The notes under the pieces were generated by a model that saw nothing but the letters and a program-made list of their open reading frames with translations, did not search any database and was not told the origin of the DNA. A stretch of DNA of 64,000 nucleotides from CAIXLI01 sp964587125 (lineage in GTDB: Bacteria > Pseudomonadota > Alphaproteobacteria > UBA9219), in NCBI GenBank assembly GCA_964587125.1, contig CAZPKC010000002.1:101216-165215 (forward strand), given 5' to 3'. Position numbers and translations under genes: made by a program. The number at the start of each line of letters is the position of its first letter. The first letter of the stretch is position 1. Positions 26,392 through 34,020 of the stretch are shown one piece after another.

Positions 26392-28038
26392 ATGCACGAA
26401 ATGCTCGATATCTTATTGGCGTTTCTCGAAGGTTTGGCCTTGATCGCCTCGCCGTGCATTTTGCCGGTATTGCCTCTCGTGCTTTCGGCTTCGGCGAGCG
26501 GGGGCAGGGGGCGGCCTTTCGGCATTATTGCGGGGTTTGTCGCGGCCTTCAGCGCATTTGTACTTCTGTCACGCGAGATCGTCGAAGCCCTGCATATCGA
26601 TACGGATATCATTCGGTATGCGTCTCTTGGGCTGCTGTTTCTATTGGGACTGGTTCTTTTGTTCGACAAATTATCCGAAATATTCAGCCGCCTGACGCAA
26701 GGAGCGGCGGAGTTCGGAAGCAAGTTTGGAACCGGAAACGAGGACGGATTTGCGAGCGGCCTTGGCATCGGCGCTTTGATCGGATTTGTCTGGACTCCCT
26801 GCGCGGGGCCGATTCTCGCCGCCGTGCTGGTTCAGGCGATACGCCAGCAAACCAATTTGCAAAGCGTGTTTGTGACGCTGGCTTTTGCGTTCGGCGCGGG
26901 CCTTCCCATGCTTGCGATTGCGCTTATGGGCCGGAAGCTTATGAGCCGCTTTGGCTTTTTGGCAAAACATACTGCGGCCTTGCGCAAGGTTTTTGCCGTG
27001 CTGATTCTTGCTTCCGTCGCCTATCTCGGCTTTGGGCCTCAGGTGCAAACGCTTTTTGAAAGCAGCGTTCCCGCGCAGCAACAAAACGCGGATCGTCTTG
27101 AAGACGGCCTTGAAAATCCTTATCCCGCGCCGGAGCTTAAAGGCATTCAGGCTTGGTTGAACAGCGAGCCGCTCGTTTTGTCCAATCTCAAAGGCAAGGT
27201 CGTACTGATCGATTTCTGGACTTATTCCTGCATCAACTGCGTCCGGACATTGCCTTATATCACCGCATGGGATCGGCTTTATCGCGACAAAGGGCTCGTC
27301 ATTATCGGCGTTCATTCGCCCGAATTCGAATTCGAGAAAAACATCGATAACATTAAATCGGCCGTAGCGCGGTACGGCATCGGCTATCCCGTGGCCGTCG
27401 ACAATAATCTTGAAACATGGGTTAATTTTAAAAATCGCTATTGGCCCGCGCATTACCTGATCGACCAAAACGGCCAAGTCGTTTACACCCATTTTGGCGA
27501 AGGCGATTACGACGTTACCGAAAACAATATCCGTTATCTGTTGGGGCTGAAGGGGACGGCCGAAGTTACGGGGGCCGCGGAATCATTTCCTGAAAATCAA
27601 ACGCCGGAAACCTACCTCGGTTACGCGCGCGCGGAGCGTTTTGCCGGATCGCCGTCTTTGCAAGGCGACGACAGCGTTACTTACATGCCCGCCCTTTCCT
27701 TGGCCGAGCACGGGTGGACTCTCGGCGGAAAATGGAAAGTCGAGGGAGAAAAAATCACCGCTCAAAGCAACGATGCCGTTTTGAGGCTAAGGTTCCGCGC
27801 CCGAAAAGCGTTTCTGGTTATGGGAACGTCTTCCGGCGCGCCGCAAAGAATCATCGTGACGCTTAACGGCAGGCCTTTGGGCAAAAATGCCGGAAAAGAC
27901 GCGAAAAATGGCATAGTAACAGTCGGCATGCATACGCTTTACGAACTTGTCAATCAGGCTTCGTCTCAAGGCGGACTTCTTGAAATCAAAACGACAAGCC
28001 CAGGATTCGAAGCCTATGCGTTCACGTTCGGAGATTAA
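26392..28038 (+). CDS. DipZ-like fusion: CcdA membrane domain plus thioredoxin-like domain
   Basis: A 548-residue electron conduit. Residues 1-220 form a CcdA/DsbD-beta membrane domain whose redox cysteines are Cys22 (SPCILP) and Cys137 (WTPCAGP). Residues about 255-400 form a TlpA/AhpC-like domain with CxxC at 280-283 (CINC). A C-terminal beta domain (about 430-548) is found in DipZ proteins. It would carry electrons from cytoplasmic thioredoxin to the periplasm. Its place after msrB and msrA suggests it re-reduces those enzymes. Confidence 0.93.
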   Translation: MHEMLDILLAFLEGLALIASPCILPVLPLVLSASASGGRGRPFGIIAGFVAAFSAFVLLSREIVEALHIDTDIIRYASLGLLFLLGLVLLFDKLSEIFSRLTQGAAEFGSKFGTGNEDGFASGLGIGALIGFVWTPCAGPILAAVLVQAIRQQTNLQSVFVTLAFAFGAGLPMLAIALMGRKLMSRFGFLAKHTAALRKVFAVLILASVAYLGFGPQVQTLFESSVPAQQQNADRLEDGLENPYPAPELKGIQAWLNSEPLVLSNLKGKVVLIDFWTYSCINCVRTLPYITAWDRLYRDKGLVIIGVHSPEFEFEKNIDNIKSAVARYGIGYPVAVDNNLETWVNFKNRYWPAHYLIDQNGQVVYTHFGEGDYDVTENNIRYLLGLKGTAEVTGAAESFPENQTPETYLGYARAERFAGSPSLQGDDSVTYMPALSLAEHGWTLGGKWKVEGEKITAQSNDAVLRLRFRARKAFLVMGTSSGAPQRIIVTLNGRPLGKNAGKDAKNGIVTVGMHTLYELVNQASSQGGLLEIKTTSPGFEAYAFTFGD

Positions 28039-28062
28039 TCCGGTATATAGTCATCGCAACTC

Positions 28063-28133
28063 AAGAATTGGCAAACTGTTTAGCGTAAGGACATGTTCTT
28101 AAAACATCTACGGGGCAGAGCTTGCCAATTTTT
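28063..28133 (+). terminator. Long hairpin with T-run after the DipZ gene
   Basis: AAGAATTGGCAA (28063-28074) pairs with TTGCCAATTTTT (28122-28133). Inside, CTG/CAG, GTA/TAC and ATGTT/AACAT arms continue the pairing to a 5-nt loop. Five Ts end the structure. It is long for a plain terminator and may be a small structured RNA or a terminator with extra arms. Confidence 0.45.
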
Positions 28134-28305
28134 GACCTGCGATAGGTATATTTTCTTTATTTTACAATTGGTTGGTGTGTTCCTTCTTCATCCCCTGAAT
28201 CTGCGCCTTAATCCCGCCATAATGAAACGGTACAGTTGCGTTTAGTTATTGAGCGAGTCGTTTCTCTTCCGCTTTGCGGCGGGAGGTTCACCAAGGGAGG
28301 TTCAC

Positions 28306-28626
28306 ATGAAATACAAATTCGCAACAGTCGCTTTGATGACCGCCGCTCTTGCGGCAGCTCCGATTGCCCCCGCCAATGCCGGGTGGCATCACGATCATAG
28401 AGGTTTGCCGTTTGGCGTTTTTGCCGCAGGCGCCGCCGTTACTGGCGCGCTTGTCGCGCTCGCCACCGCGCCTTTTAGCATGGCCGCAGCGGCTTCCGCG
28501 CCGCCGCCCGCGCCTGCGCCCGTTTATTACGCGGCTCCTGCTCCTTATGCTTACGCGCCCGCCTATCCGCCCCGGCAAGTCGTGGTTTACGGATATCCGC
28601 AACAGGTATACGCCTATCCCCAATGA
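28306..28626 (+). CDS. Small secreted Ala/Pro/Tyr-rich protein
   Basis: A 106-residue precursor with a signal peptide ending at ANAGWHH. Next come a His cluster (HHDH), a hydrophobic Ala-rich stretch (about 37-65) and a tail of YAPAYPP and YGYPQQVYAYPQ units. It is probably periplasmic or surface exposed; function unknown. The start has GGGAGG upstream, and the same GGGAGGTTCAC 11-mer occurs twice in a row there. The stop overlaps the TetR gene by 4 nt. Confidence 0.75.
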   Translation: MKYKFATVALMTAALAAAPIAPANAGWHHDHRGLPFGVFAAGAAVTGALVALATAPFSMAAAASAPPPAPAPVYYAAPAPYAYAPAYPPRQVVVYGYPQQVYAYPQ

Positions 28627-29279
28627 AAAAAGGCAAACACAAAGGCGGACGCCCGTCGCGCGAAGAATCGGAAAAACTGGAAGAGAAAATCCTCGATGCC
28701 GCCGCCGCGCTTTTTTTCAGCGAAGGCTACGGCGCGGCGAGCATCGAGGCGATCGCGCAACGCGCGCAGATATCAAAACGGACTTTCTACGTTCGTTTTG
28801 AAAATAAAGCCGCCGTGTTTCGCGCGGTTGTGCGCCGCGTCGCGGAGCGCCTGCGCCCGTCCGATGCCGATACGGATAAATTGTTTGAAGGCAAAAATGC
28901 CGAGGAGATTTTACGCCGCATCGCGCCGATCATTTTGCGCGCGTCTTTGTCGCCGGAGGCCTTGTCCTTGCAACGCGTGATGCTGGCCGAGGCGGAGCGC
29001 TTTCCCGAACTTGCGATCATCATCAGCGAGCAAGCCACGCGTCAGGAAGCAATCCGCCGCATAGCCTTCCTTTTACGGCAAGAAATAAATAAGGAAACGG
29101 AAGGAAAAGACATAAGCGCTTGGCACGCGTTTGCCGCCCAGCAATTTTTGCACATGATTACGGCGGAGCCGCAACGCCGCGCGTTGGGATTTGGCATGCC
29201 GATGAATGCGACGGAACTTGGAGCTTGGGCGAACGATACGGTCGATTTGTTTTTGAGGGGATGCCTGACGCATGGGTAA
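28623..29279 (+). CDS. TetR-family transcriptional regulator
   Basis: 218 residues. The N-terminal helix-turn-helix (KILDAAAALFFSEGYGAASIEAIAQRAQISKRTFYVRFENKAAVF) is a clear TetR domain at about 22-68. The C-terminal ligand domain resembles the AefR/TetR_C group. It is coupled by ATGA overlap to the upstream secreted-protein gene. DUF3300 and DUF2950 genes follow on the same strand. It may control either set; no operator could be defined by eye. Confidence 0.92.
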   Translation: MKKGKHKGGRPSREESEKLEEKILDAAAALFFSEGYGAASIEAIAQRAQISKRTFYVRFENKAAVFRAVVRRVAERLRPSDADTDKLFEGKNAEEILRRIAPIILRASLSPEALSLQRVMLAEAERFPELAIIISEQATRQEAIRRIAFLLRQEINKETEGKDISAWHAFAAQQFLHMITAEPQRRALGFGMPMNATELGAWANDTVDLFLRGCLTHG

Positions 29280-29361
29280 AATGGTTAAACATGTGTTCTG
29301 CAAATGGATCCGTTTCTTTCTGTGTCCGGAGTGATATAATGCGGAAGTTGGAGGTGGTATC

Positions 29362-30561
29362 GTGACGCGTTTGCCAAAAAAAGTTTTTGAGGCGTTATTC
29401 CTCCTGATCCTGTTTTTTGCGCCGCTTTTTGAGGCTCGCGCGCAGCAATCCGCATCTGCTTCCTCTGCGCTTACGCAGCAGCAGATCGATCAAATGGTGG
29501 CGCCTATCGCGCTTTACCCCGATCCTTTGGTCGCGCAAATCCTGATGGCCGCGACCTATCCTCTAGAAATTGTTGAAGCAGACCGTTGGCTGAAAAATTC
29601 CCCAAACGCCCAGCTTCAAGGCGATGCCCTGACGGTCGCGCTGGCGCAGCAACCGTGGGATCCGAGCGTCAAGTCGCTCGTCGCTTTTCCGCAAATTTTG
29701 GGGATGATGAACGATAATCTGCAATGGACCGAACAGCTTGGCGACGCCTTTCTCGCGGAGCAGGCTGCCGTTATGGATTCGGTGCAACGCCTGCGGCAGA
29801 TGGCGGAAGCGTCGGGGCATCTGGCCTCGACGCCGCAACAGACGGTTTCGGGCGAGCCCGGCGAGATCGTCATCGAACCTTCGAACCCCCAAATTGTTTA
29901 CGTACCCGCCTATGACCCGACCGCCGTTTACGGCTTGTGGCCGTATCCCGATTATCCTCCGTATTATTTTCCGTGGCCGGGCGTTTATTATTCGGCGGCT
30001 GGCCTGATCGGGTTCGGATTTGGCATCGCCGTGGTCGATTGGTTGTGGGGCTGGGATTCTTGGGATTGGCATCGTCATCGCATCGATATCGACGACCGCC
30101 GTTTCGCGGAAATCAACGGAGGCCGCGCGCCGCTTGCTTCGGGCGTGTGGGAGCATGATCCCGCGCATCGCCACGGCGTTCCTTATGCCAACGCCGCCGC
30201 GCGCGCGCAATTTCAGGGTGCGGCGGATCAAGCGCGCCGGAATTTTCGCGGTTTTGCCGCCGCGCCTTCCCCCGTGGAAAACAGGGAGTTGACGCGGGCT
30301 GCGCAACCTATTGCTGCTATGCGCGAGACAAGCGTCGTTCAACGGGCTTCGGTTCCGGTTGCAAGCGTTTCTCAGCCACGGCAGGAGCGGCAAGCCCCCG
30401 TGTTTGAATCTTTTTCGCGCGGGGCCGATGTGCGCGCGGAATCCCAGAGAGGATCTATGAGCTTTGCGGCGATGCGGGCGCCGTCGCCCGCGAGGGCCGC
30501 TCCCCGCATTTCCACTCCTTCCGCGCGAGGCGGACAAGGTCAAAATGTGAGGATGCGATGA
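29362..30561 (+). CDS. DUF3300 family secreted protein
   Basis: A 399-residue exported protein (signal peptide to about ARAQQ, GTG start). The DUF3300 core shows IDQMVAPIALYPDPLVAQILMAATYPLEIVEADRWL and NPQIVYVPAYDPTAVYGLWPYPDYPPYYFPWPG, then a Trp-rich transmembrane-like stretch. The C-terminal 130 residues are low complexity (Ala, Arg, Ser, Gln). The function of the family is unknown. It overlaps the DUF2950 gene by 4 nt; these two families often occur together. Confidence 0.9.
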   Translation: MTRLPKKVFEALFLLILFFAPLFEARAQQSASASSALTQQQIDQMVAPIALYPDPLVAQILMAATYPLEIVEADRWLKNSPNAQLQGDALTVALAQQPWDPSVKSLVAFPQILGMMNDNLQWTEQLGDAFLAEQAAVMDSVQRLRQMAEASGHLASTPQQTVSGEPGEIVIEPSNPQIVYVPAYDPTAVYGLWPYPDYPPYYFPWPGVYYSAAGLIGFGFGIAVVDWLWGWDSWDWHRHRIDIDDRRFAEINGGRAPLASGVWEHDPAHRHGVPYANAAARAQFQGAADQARRNFRGFAAAPSPVENRELTRAAQPIAAMRETSVVQRASVPVASVSQPRQERQAPVFESFSRGADVRAESQRGSMSFAAMRAPSPARAAPRISTPSARGGQGQNVRMR

Positions 30562-31541
30562 TGTATGGCTGGAACAAAAACGCCTTTGGCGCTTTGACAA
30601 AAATCATAATTCTTGGCGGCATTCTAAGCCTTTCGGCGTGCTGCGCGGTTGAATCCATGCCCCCCGCTTCTCCTGCAGTTTTGAAAACTCCTGGCGCGCA
30701 TCAAGAGGTTTTCGCGACGCCCGGCGACGCCGTGGATGCTCTCGTTTCCGCCACGCGCGGCGACGAAAAATCGGAGCTTATGAAGATTCTCGGGCCTCAC
30801 GCGTGGAAACTTATTCATTCGGGCGACAAGGTCGCCGACGAACGCGGCCGCGAAAGATTTCTTGCCGCCTATGACAAGGCGCACAGGATCGAAAGCGAAA
30901 GCGGCGATCGCGATCGGCTAATCGTCGGTGAAGAGGAATGGCCGATGCCCGTTCCGTTGATGCATACGGAAGGCGGTTGGTGGTTCGACGCGGTTGCCGG
31001 CGAGCAAGAGATCCTCGACCGCCGCATCGGGCACAATGAACTTAACGCGATAGGCGTTTGCCGCGCCTATGTAGAGGCGCAGCAGGAATTCGCGGCTCGG
31101 CATCCGCTTAAAGGCGGAAAGCACGAGTACGCAGAGCATTTCCAAAGTTCTGACGGGCAGCACGACGGGCTTTATTGGCCCACGGCTTCGGGCCAGCCGG
31201 AAAGCCCCTTCGGCCTTTTGGTCTCCAACGCGACGGCGGAGGGCTATGAGGGCAAGACATTTAACAAACACGTGCCTTACGAAGGCTATTTCTTCAGGAT
31301 TCTGAAACGTCAGGGACCGCATGCGCCGGAAGGGGCTAAGGATTACGTCGTCAACGGCCACATGACGCGCGGCTTTGCCCTTATCGCTTTTCCCGCGCGC
31401 TACGGGGATTCCGGCGTGATGACGTTCATCGTGAACCGGCATGGAATCGTTTACGAAAAGAACCTTGGTTCCGATACGGCGGAGATTGCCAGAAATATCG
31501 CGCAGTTCGATCCGGACGGAAGCTGGAATATCGTGCGGTAA
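30558..31541 (+). CDS. DUF2950 family lipoprotein
   Basis: A 327-residue protein with a lipoprotein-type signal (LSLSACC). Conserved DUF2950 segments include GGWWFDAVAGEQEILDRRIGHNELNAIGVCRAYVEAQQEF, the QPESPFGLLV region and YFFRILKRQGPHAPEGAKDYVVNGHMTRGFALIAFPA. Function unknown; co-occurrence with DUF3300 suggests a shared envelope role. Confidence 0.9.
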   Translation: MMYGWNKNAFGALTKIIILGGILSLSACCAVESMPPASPAVLKTPGAHQEVFATPGDAVDALVSATRGDEKSELMKILGPHAWKLIHSGDKVADERGRERFLAAYDKAHRIESESGDRDRLIVGEEEWPMPVPLMHTEGGWWFDAVAGEQEILDRRIGHNELNAIGVCRAYVEAQQEFAARHPLKGGKHEYAEHFQSSDGQHDGLYWPTASGQPESPFGLLVSNATAEGYEGKTFNKHVPYEGYFFRILKRQGPHAPEGAKDYVVNGHMTRGFALIAFPARYGDSGVMTFIVNRHGIVYEKNLGSDTAEIARNIAQFDPDGSWNIVR

Positions 31542-31557
31542 AAAAAGCGCCAGGCCC

Positions 31558-32565
31558 CTAGATTCCCGTCATTTTCAGAAGATTTTCGGGATACCGCTCG
31601 CCTTGTACCTTGATTTTCGACGCGGCGCTTTCGATCTCGCGCAGGTCGGCGGCTGAGAGCTGGATTTGCGCGGAGCCCAGATTCTCTTCAAGATGGCGCA
31701 GCGTCGTTATGCCCGGAATGGGAACGATCCAGGGCTTCTGCGCCAATATCCACGCCAAAGCGATTTGCGCGGGCGTCGCGTTCTTTTTCTTCCCGATCTG
31801 GCCAAGCAGACCGACCAAGGCCTGATTGACTTTTCTGGCCTCAGACGTAAAGCGCGGAAGCGTGTTGCGGAAGTCGGTTTTATCGAACGACGTTCTATCG
31901 TCGATCTCGCCCGTCAGAAAGCCTCTGCCGAGCGGGCTATAGCACACCAGCCCGATGCCCAGTTCTTCCAAAGTTGGAATGATTTCCGCTTCCGGCGTTC
32001 TCATCCACAAAGAGTACTCGTTCTGAACGGCGGTAACGGGCTGAACGGCGTGGGCGCGGCGGATTGTTTTGGCTCCCGGCTCGGAGAGGCCGAAATGCCT
32101 GACCTTGCCCGCTTTGATAAGGTCTTTGACGGCGCCTGCGACGTCTTCGATCGGCACGTTCGGATCGACGCGGTGCTGGTAAAGCAAATCGATAACATCG
32201 ACCTTAAGCCGTTTGAGCGAGCCTTCGACGGTTTCCTTGATATACGCGGGAGCGCTGTTCAGGCGCGGAGAACCCTTCATTCCGCGCGAGTCCGCGTCGG
32301 GGCTGAAGTCGAACCCGAATTTGGTCGCGATCGATATCTGCTTGCGGAACGGGGCGAGGGCTTCCCCCACGAGCACTTCGTTTGTGAACGGGCCGTAGAC
32401 TTGGGCCGTGTCGAAAAACGTGACGCCGCGCTCGACCGCGGCATGAAGAAGGGCGGTCATCTCTTTTGTATCTTTGGGCGGGCCGTAGGAAAAGCTCATT
32501 CCCATGCAGCCGTAGCCAAGCGCCGAGACTTCAAGGCCGCTTTTTCCCAGTTTGCGTTTTTGCAT
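31558..32565 (-). CDS. Aldo/keto reductase
   Basis: A 335-residue NADPH-dependent oxidoreductase of the AKR superfamily, YajO/IolS-like. The N-terminus MQKRKLGKSGLEVSALGYGCMGMS is typical. The catalytic tetrad is visible as Asp in FFDTAQVYG with its Tyr, Lys in ATKFGF and His in YQHRVDP. The C-terminal PIPGITTLRHLEENLGSAQIQLS binds the cofactor. The substrate is unknown. It stands alone between convergent and divergent neighbours. Confidence 0.94.
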   Translation of the reverse strand: MQKRKLGKSGLEVSALGYGCMGMSFSYGPPKDTKEMTALLHAAVERGVTFFDTAQVYGPFTNEVLVGEALAPFRKQISIATKFGFDFSPDADSRGMKGSPRLNSAPAYIKETVEGSLKRLKVDVIDLLYQHRVDPNVPIEDVAGAVKDLIKAGKVRHFGLSEPGAKTIRRAHAVQPVTAVQNEYSLWMRTPEAEIIPTLEELGIGLVCYSPLGRGFLTGEIDDRTSFDKTDFRNTLPRFTSEARKVNQALVGLLGQIGKKKNATPAQIALAWILAQKPWIVPIPGITTLRHLEENLGSAQIQLSAADLREIESAASKIKVQGERYPENLLKMTGI

Positions 32566-32916
32566 GTTTTCTCCCGAATGAGTGCAGTTGTGAGCCGCAT
32601 GTGCTAAACCACGCCGCCCATTAGCTGTGGAAAGGGTTTGTTATTTTTTCTGGTATTAATTGGGCGTCTGGCGCTTCTCAACAACCCATCTGAACCGAAG
32701 TGTAGCATACAAGGTAAAAACGATCAAAACACTATGCGTTTTGCTAAACGATTCTTGCGCTTCGCGCAGACGGGATTTCTTTGCAGCGCGGCTGCGCCGC
32801 TCGCCCTGCCCGCGCGCAACTAAAATTTTTAGCGTGCGCGGTCATCGAACCCCGTGGGTTGTTCACGGCATTCGTATCCGCCACCTAAGAAGCCCACAAT
32901 CGGGGGCCTTTTTGTC
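32566..32916. other. Gene-free spacer with repeat remnants
   Basis: No supported gene in 351 bp. It holds one copy of an element also seen near tRNA-Ser: GATCAAAAC, then TGCGTTTTGC, then TTGCGCTTCGCGCAGA at 32722-32770. Near its right end is a weak hairpin (GCCC 32892-32895 with GGGC 32904-32907) followed on the plus strand by CTTTTT, which could terminate transcripts from either side. Confidence 0.5.
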
Positions 32917-33345
32917 TCAGTGATTGTTGTCGAGCGAACTTTTTTCTGAAGAACCAATCGCGTTACTATCGGTGTCGGCCGTACGAACCGCATGCTCGGA
33001 TTTGTAAACATGCCATGCACGCACTTCGTTTTGGACGAGGGTATCGATATTTCTTCCATAAGAGGATTTCGGAATGGCGATTTCTTTTCCCGCGGCCTTC
33101 ATTTCCGAAAAGTCATGGATCCAACCGTTGACTAAGGCGATTTCACGCGAATATTGACGGGAACAACCCTCTACGTGGCGCATAGCCCTTACGCTTTGTG
33201 CGGCAATGGCGTTGGCGACGCCCGTGCTTTCTGCACACCCGATATCCCTTTCTCGGGCCTCGATGACTTCATGCATCAATTGGATTATGCCATCGATGTC
33301 GTAACAATCTACAGGAGTTTCCGCGCCTGAAATTTTATCGAACAT
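32917..33345 (-). CDS. Hypothetical protein, unrecognised
   Basis: A 142-residue soluble protein with a mostly helical, polar composition (for example DIDGIIQLMHEVIEARERDIG). It has three cysteines and no signal peptide. The ATG at 33345 has GGAGAGAG upstream; the frame extends 14 codons further without a site. No family recognised. It sits in a repeat-rich stretch next to tRNA-Ser. Confidence 0.6.
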   Translation of the reverse strand: MFDKISGAETPVDCYDIDGIIQLMHEVIEARERDIGCAESTGVANAIAAQSVRAMRHVEGCSRQYSREIALVNGWIHDFSEMKAAGKEIAIPKSSYGRNIDTLVQNEVRAWHVYKSEHAVRTADTDSNAIGSSEKSSLDNNH

Positions 33346-33461
33346 ATCTCTCTCCGTAAAAAAGGGTTTATTTGTATGTCCTGACAATAACTTCTGTCCG
33401 CCGTTGCCACAACGGGAAAAAATACTTTCAAACGCTAAAATAGGGTTAAAGACAAATTTTT

Positions 33462-33481
33462 ATGGCGGAGAGGATGGGATT
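33462..33481 (-). repeat. Partial copy of the tRNA-Ser 3' end
   Basis: Twenty bases here are identical to 33653-33672, the 3' end of the downstream-lying tRNA-Ser including CCA. The copy stops at the T arm and is followed by the palindromic element shared with 32722-32770. It is a relic, not a functional tRNA. Confidence 0.8.
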
Positions 33482-33653
33482 GATCAAAACGCTGCGCGTT
33501 TTGCCCCTTCGGGCGTCGCGCAAGAGCGCTCCGTCCAAATTCGCTTACCTGTTTTTGCGCTTCGCGCAGAAGCGAATTTGTCGAACCCGGCGGGCTCTTC
33601 AACTCTATCTTTTTCGCCATTAGAAATGGGACCCAATTGGGCCCGATTTCTAA
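33482..33653. repeat. Cluster of palindromic elements downstream of tRNA-Ser
   Basis: Contains the GATCAAAAC...GCGTTTTGC element. It also holds a hairpin with 11-bp arms (CAAATTCGCTT 33535-33545 and AAGCGAATTTG 33570-33580) around TGCGCTTCGCGCA. A further inverted repeat ATTAGAAATGGG / CCCGATTTCTAAT lies at about 33620-33653, one mismatch from perfect. No gene is supported here. Confidence 0.55.
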
Positions 33654-33745
33654 TGGCGGAGAGGATGGGATTCGAACCCACGAAACGGTTTTATCCGTTT
33701 ACCCGCTTTCCAGGCGAGCGCCTTCAACCACTCGGCCACCTCTCC
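33654..33745 (-). tRNA. tRNA-Ser (anticodon GGA)
   Basis: A 92-nt class II tRNA with a long variable arm. The acceptor stem pairs GGAGAGG with CCTCTCC, the D arm contains TGGCCGAGTGG, and the anticodon arm CTCGC-CTGGAAA-GCGGG gives GGA. The variable arm lies around AAACGGATAAAACCGTTT, the T arm has GGTTCGAATCC, and CCA is encoded. Confidence 0.97.
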
Positions 33746-33818
33746 GCATATCCAAATTCAACTACCTGCTTCTTGCCTCGTGGTTGAGACAAAAAGGGTG
33801 CTCGCATTCGCTCGCGGG

Positions 33819-33838
33819 CACTCGGCCACCTCTCCGCA
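33819..33838 (-). repeat. Partial copy of the tRNA-Ser 5' end
   Basis: Twenty bases identical to 33729-33748, the first part of tRNA-Ser and its immediate upstream base pairs. The copy lies 90 bp upstream of the intact gene and is adjoined by a small palindrome (GTGCTCGC / GCGGGCAC). It is a relic, not a functional tRNA. Confidence 0.75.
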
Positions 33839-33872
33839 AAATTCAAAAGACTCTCATAAAAACATATTTTGC

Positions 33873-33902
33873 GCCACGCCGAAGCTTCTTAGCGAAGGCG
33901 GG
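33873..33902. repeat. Palindromic element of the GAAGGCGG type
   Basis: CCACGCCGAAGCTTCTT is followed by AGCGAAGGCGGGC. The same frame of bases (CCACGCCG...GAGGCGGGC) occurs at 16573-16600 next to tRNA-Pro. Only a short, imperfect hairpin. Confidence 0.4.
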
Positions 33903-34020
33903 CTGTCTCCTATACCCTGACTTTTCCTGCAAATAAACATCTATTCGATACTTGGCAAAATCATCTTTAACCCCCATATTTCAGGAAAATCCGTATCCTT
34001 TCAATTCCAAAGGTTAATCC

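Noticed and set aside
31666..32607. Plus-strand ORF of 313 codons
   Set aside because: Antisense to the aldo/keto reductase, which has its full catalytic tetrad.
33404..33787. Plus-strand ORF containing MGFEPTKRFYPFTRFPGERLQPLGH
   Set aside because: False translation across tRNA-Ser on the opposite strand and its relics.
33346..33900. CRISPR array
   Set aside because: The repeats here are tRNA relics and unrelated palindromes of irregular spacing, not regularly spaced direct repeats. No cas genes are present.
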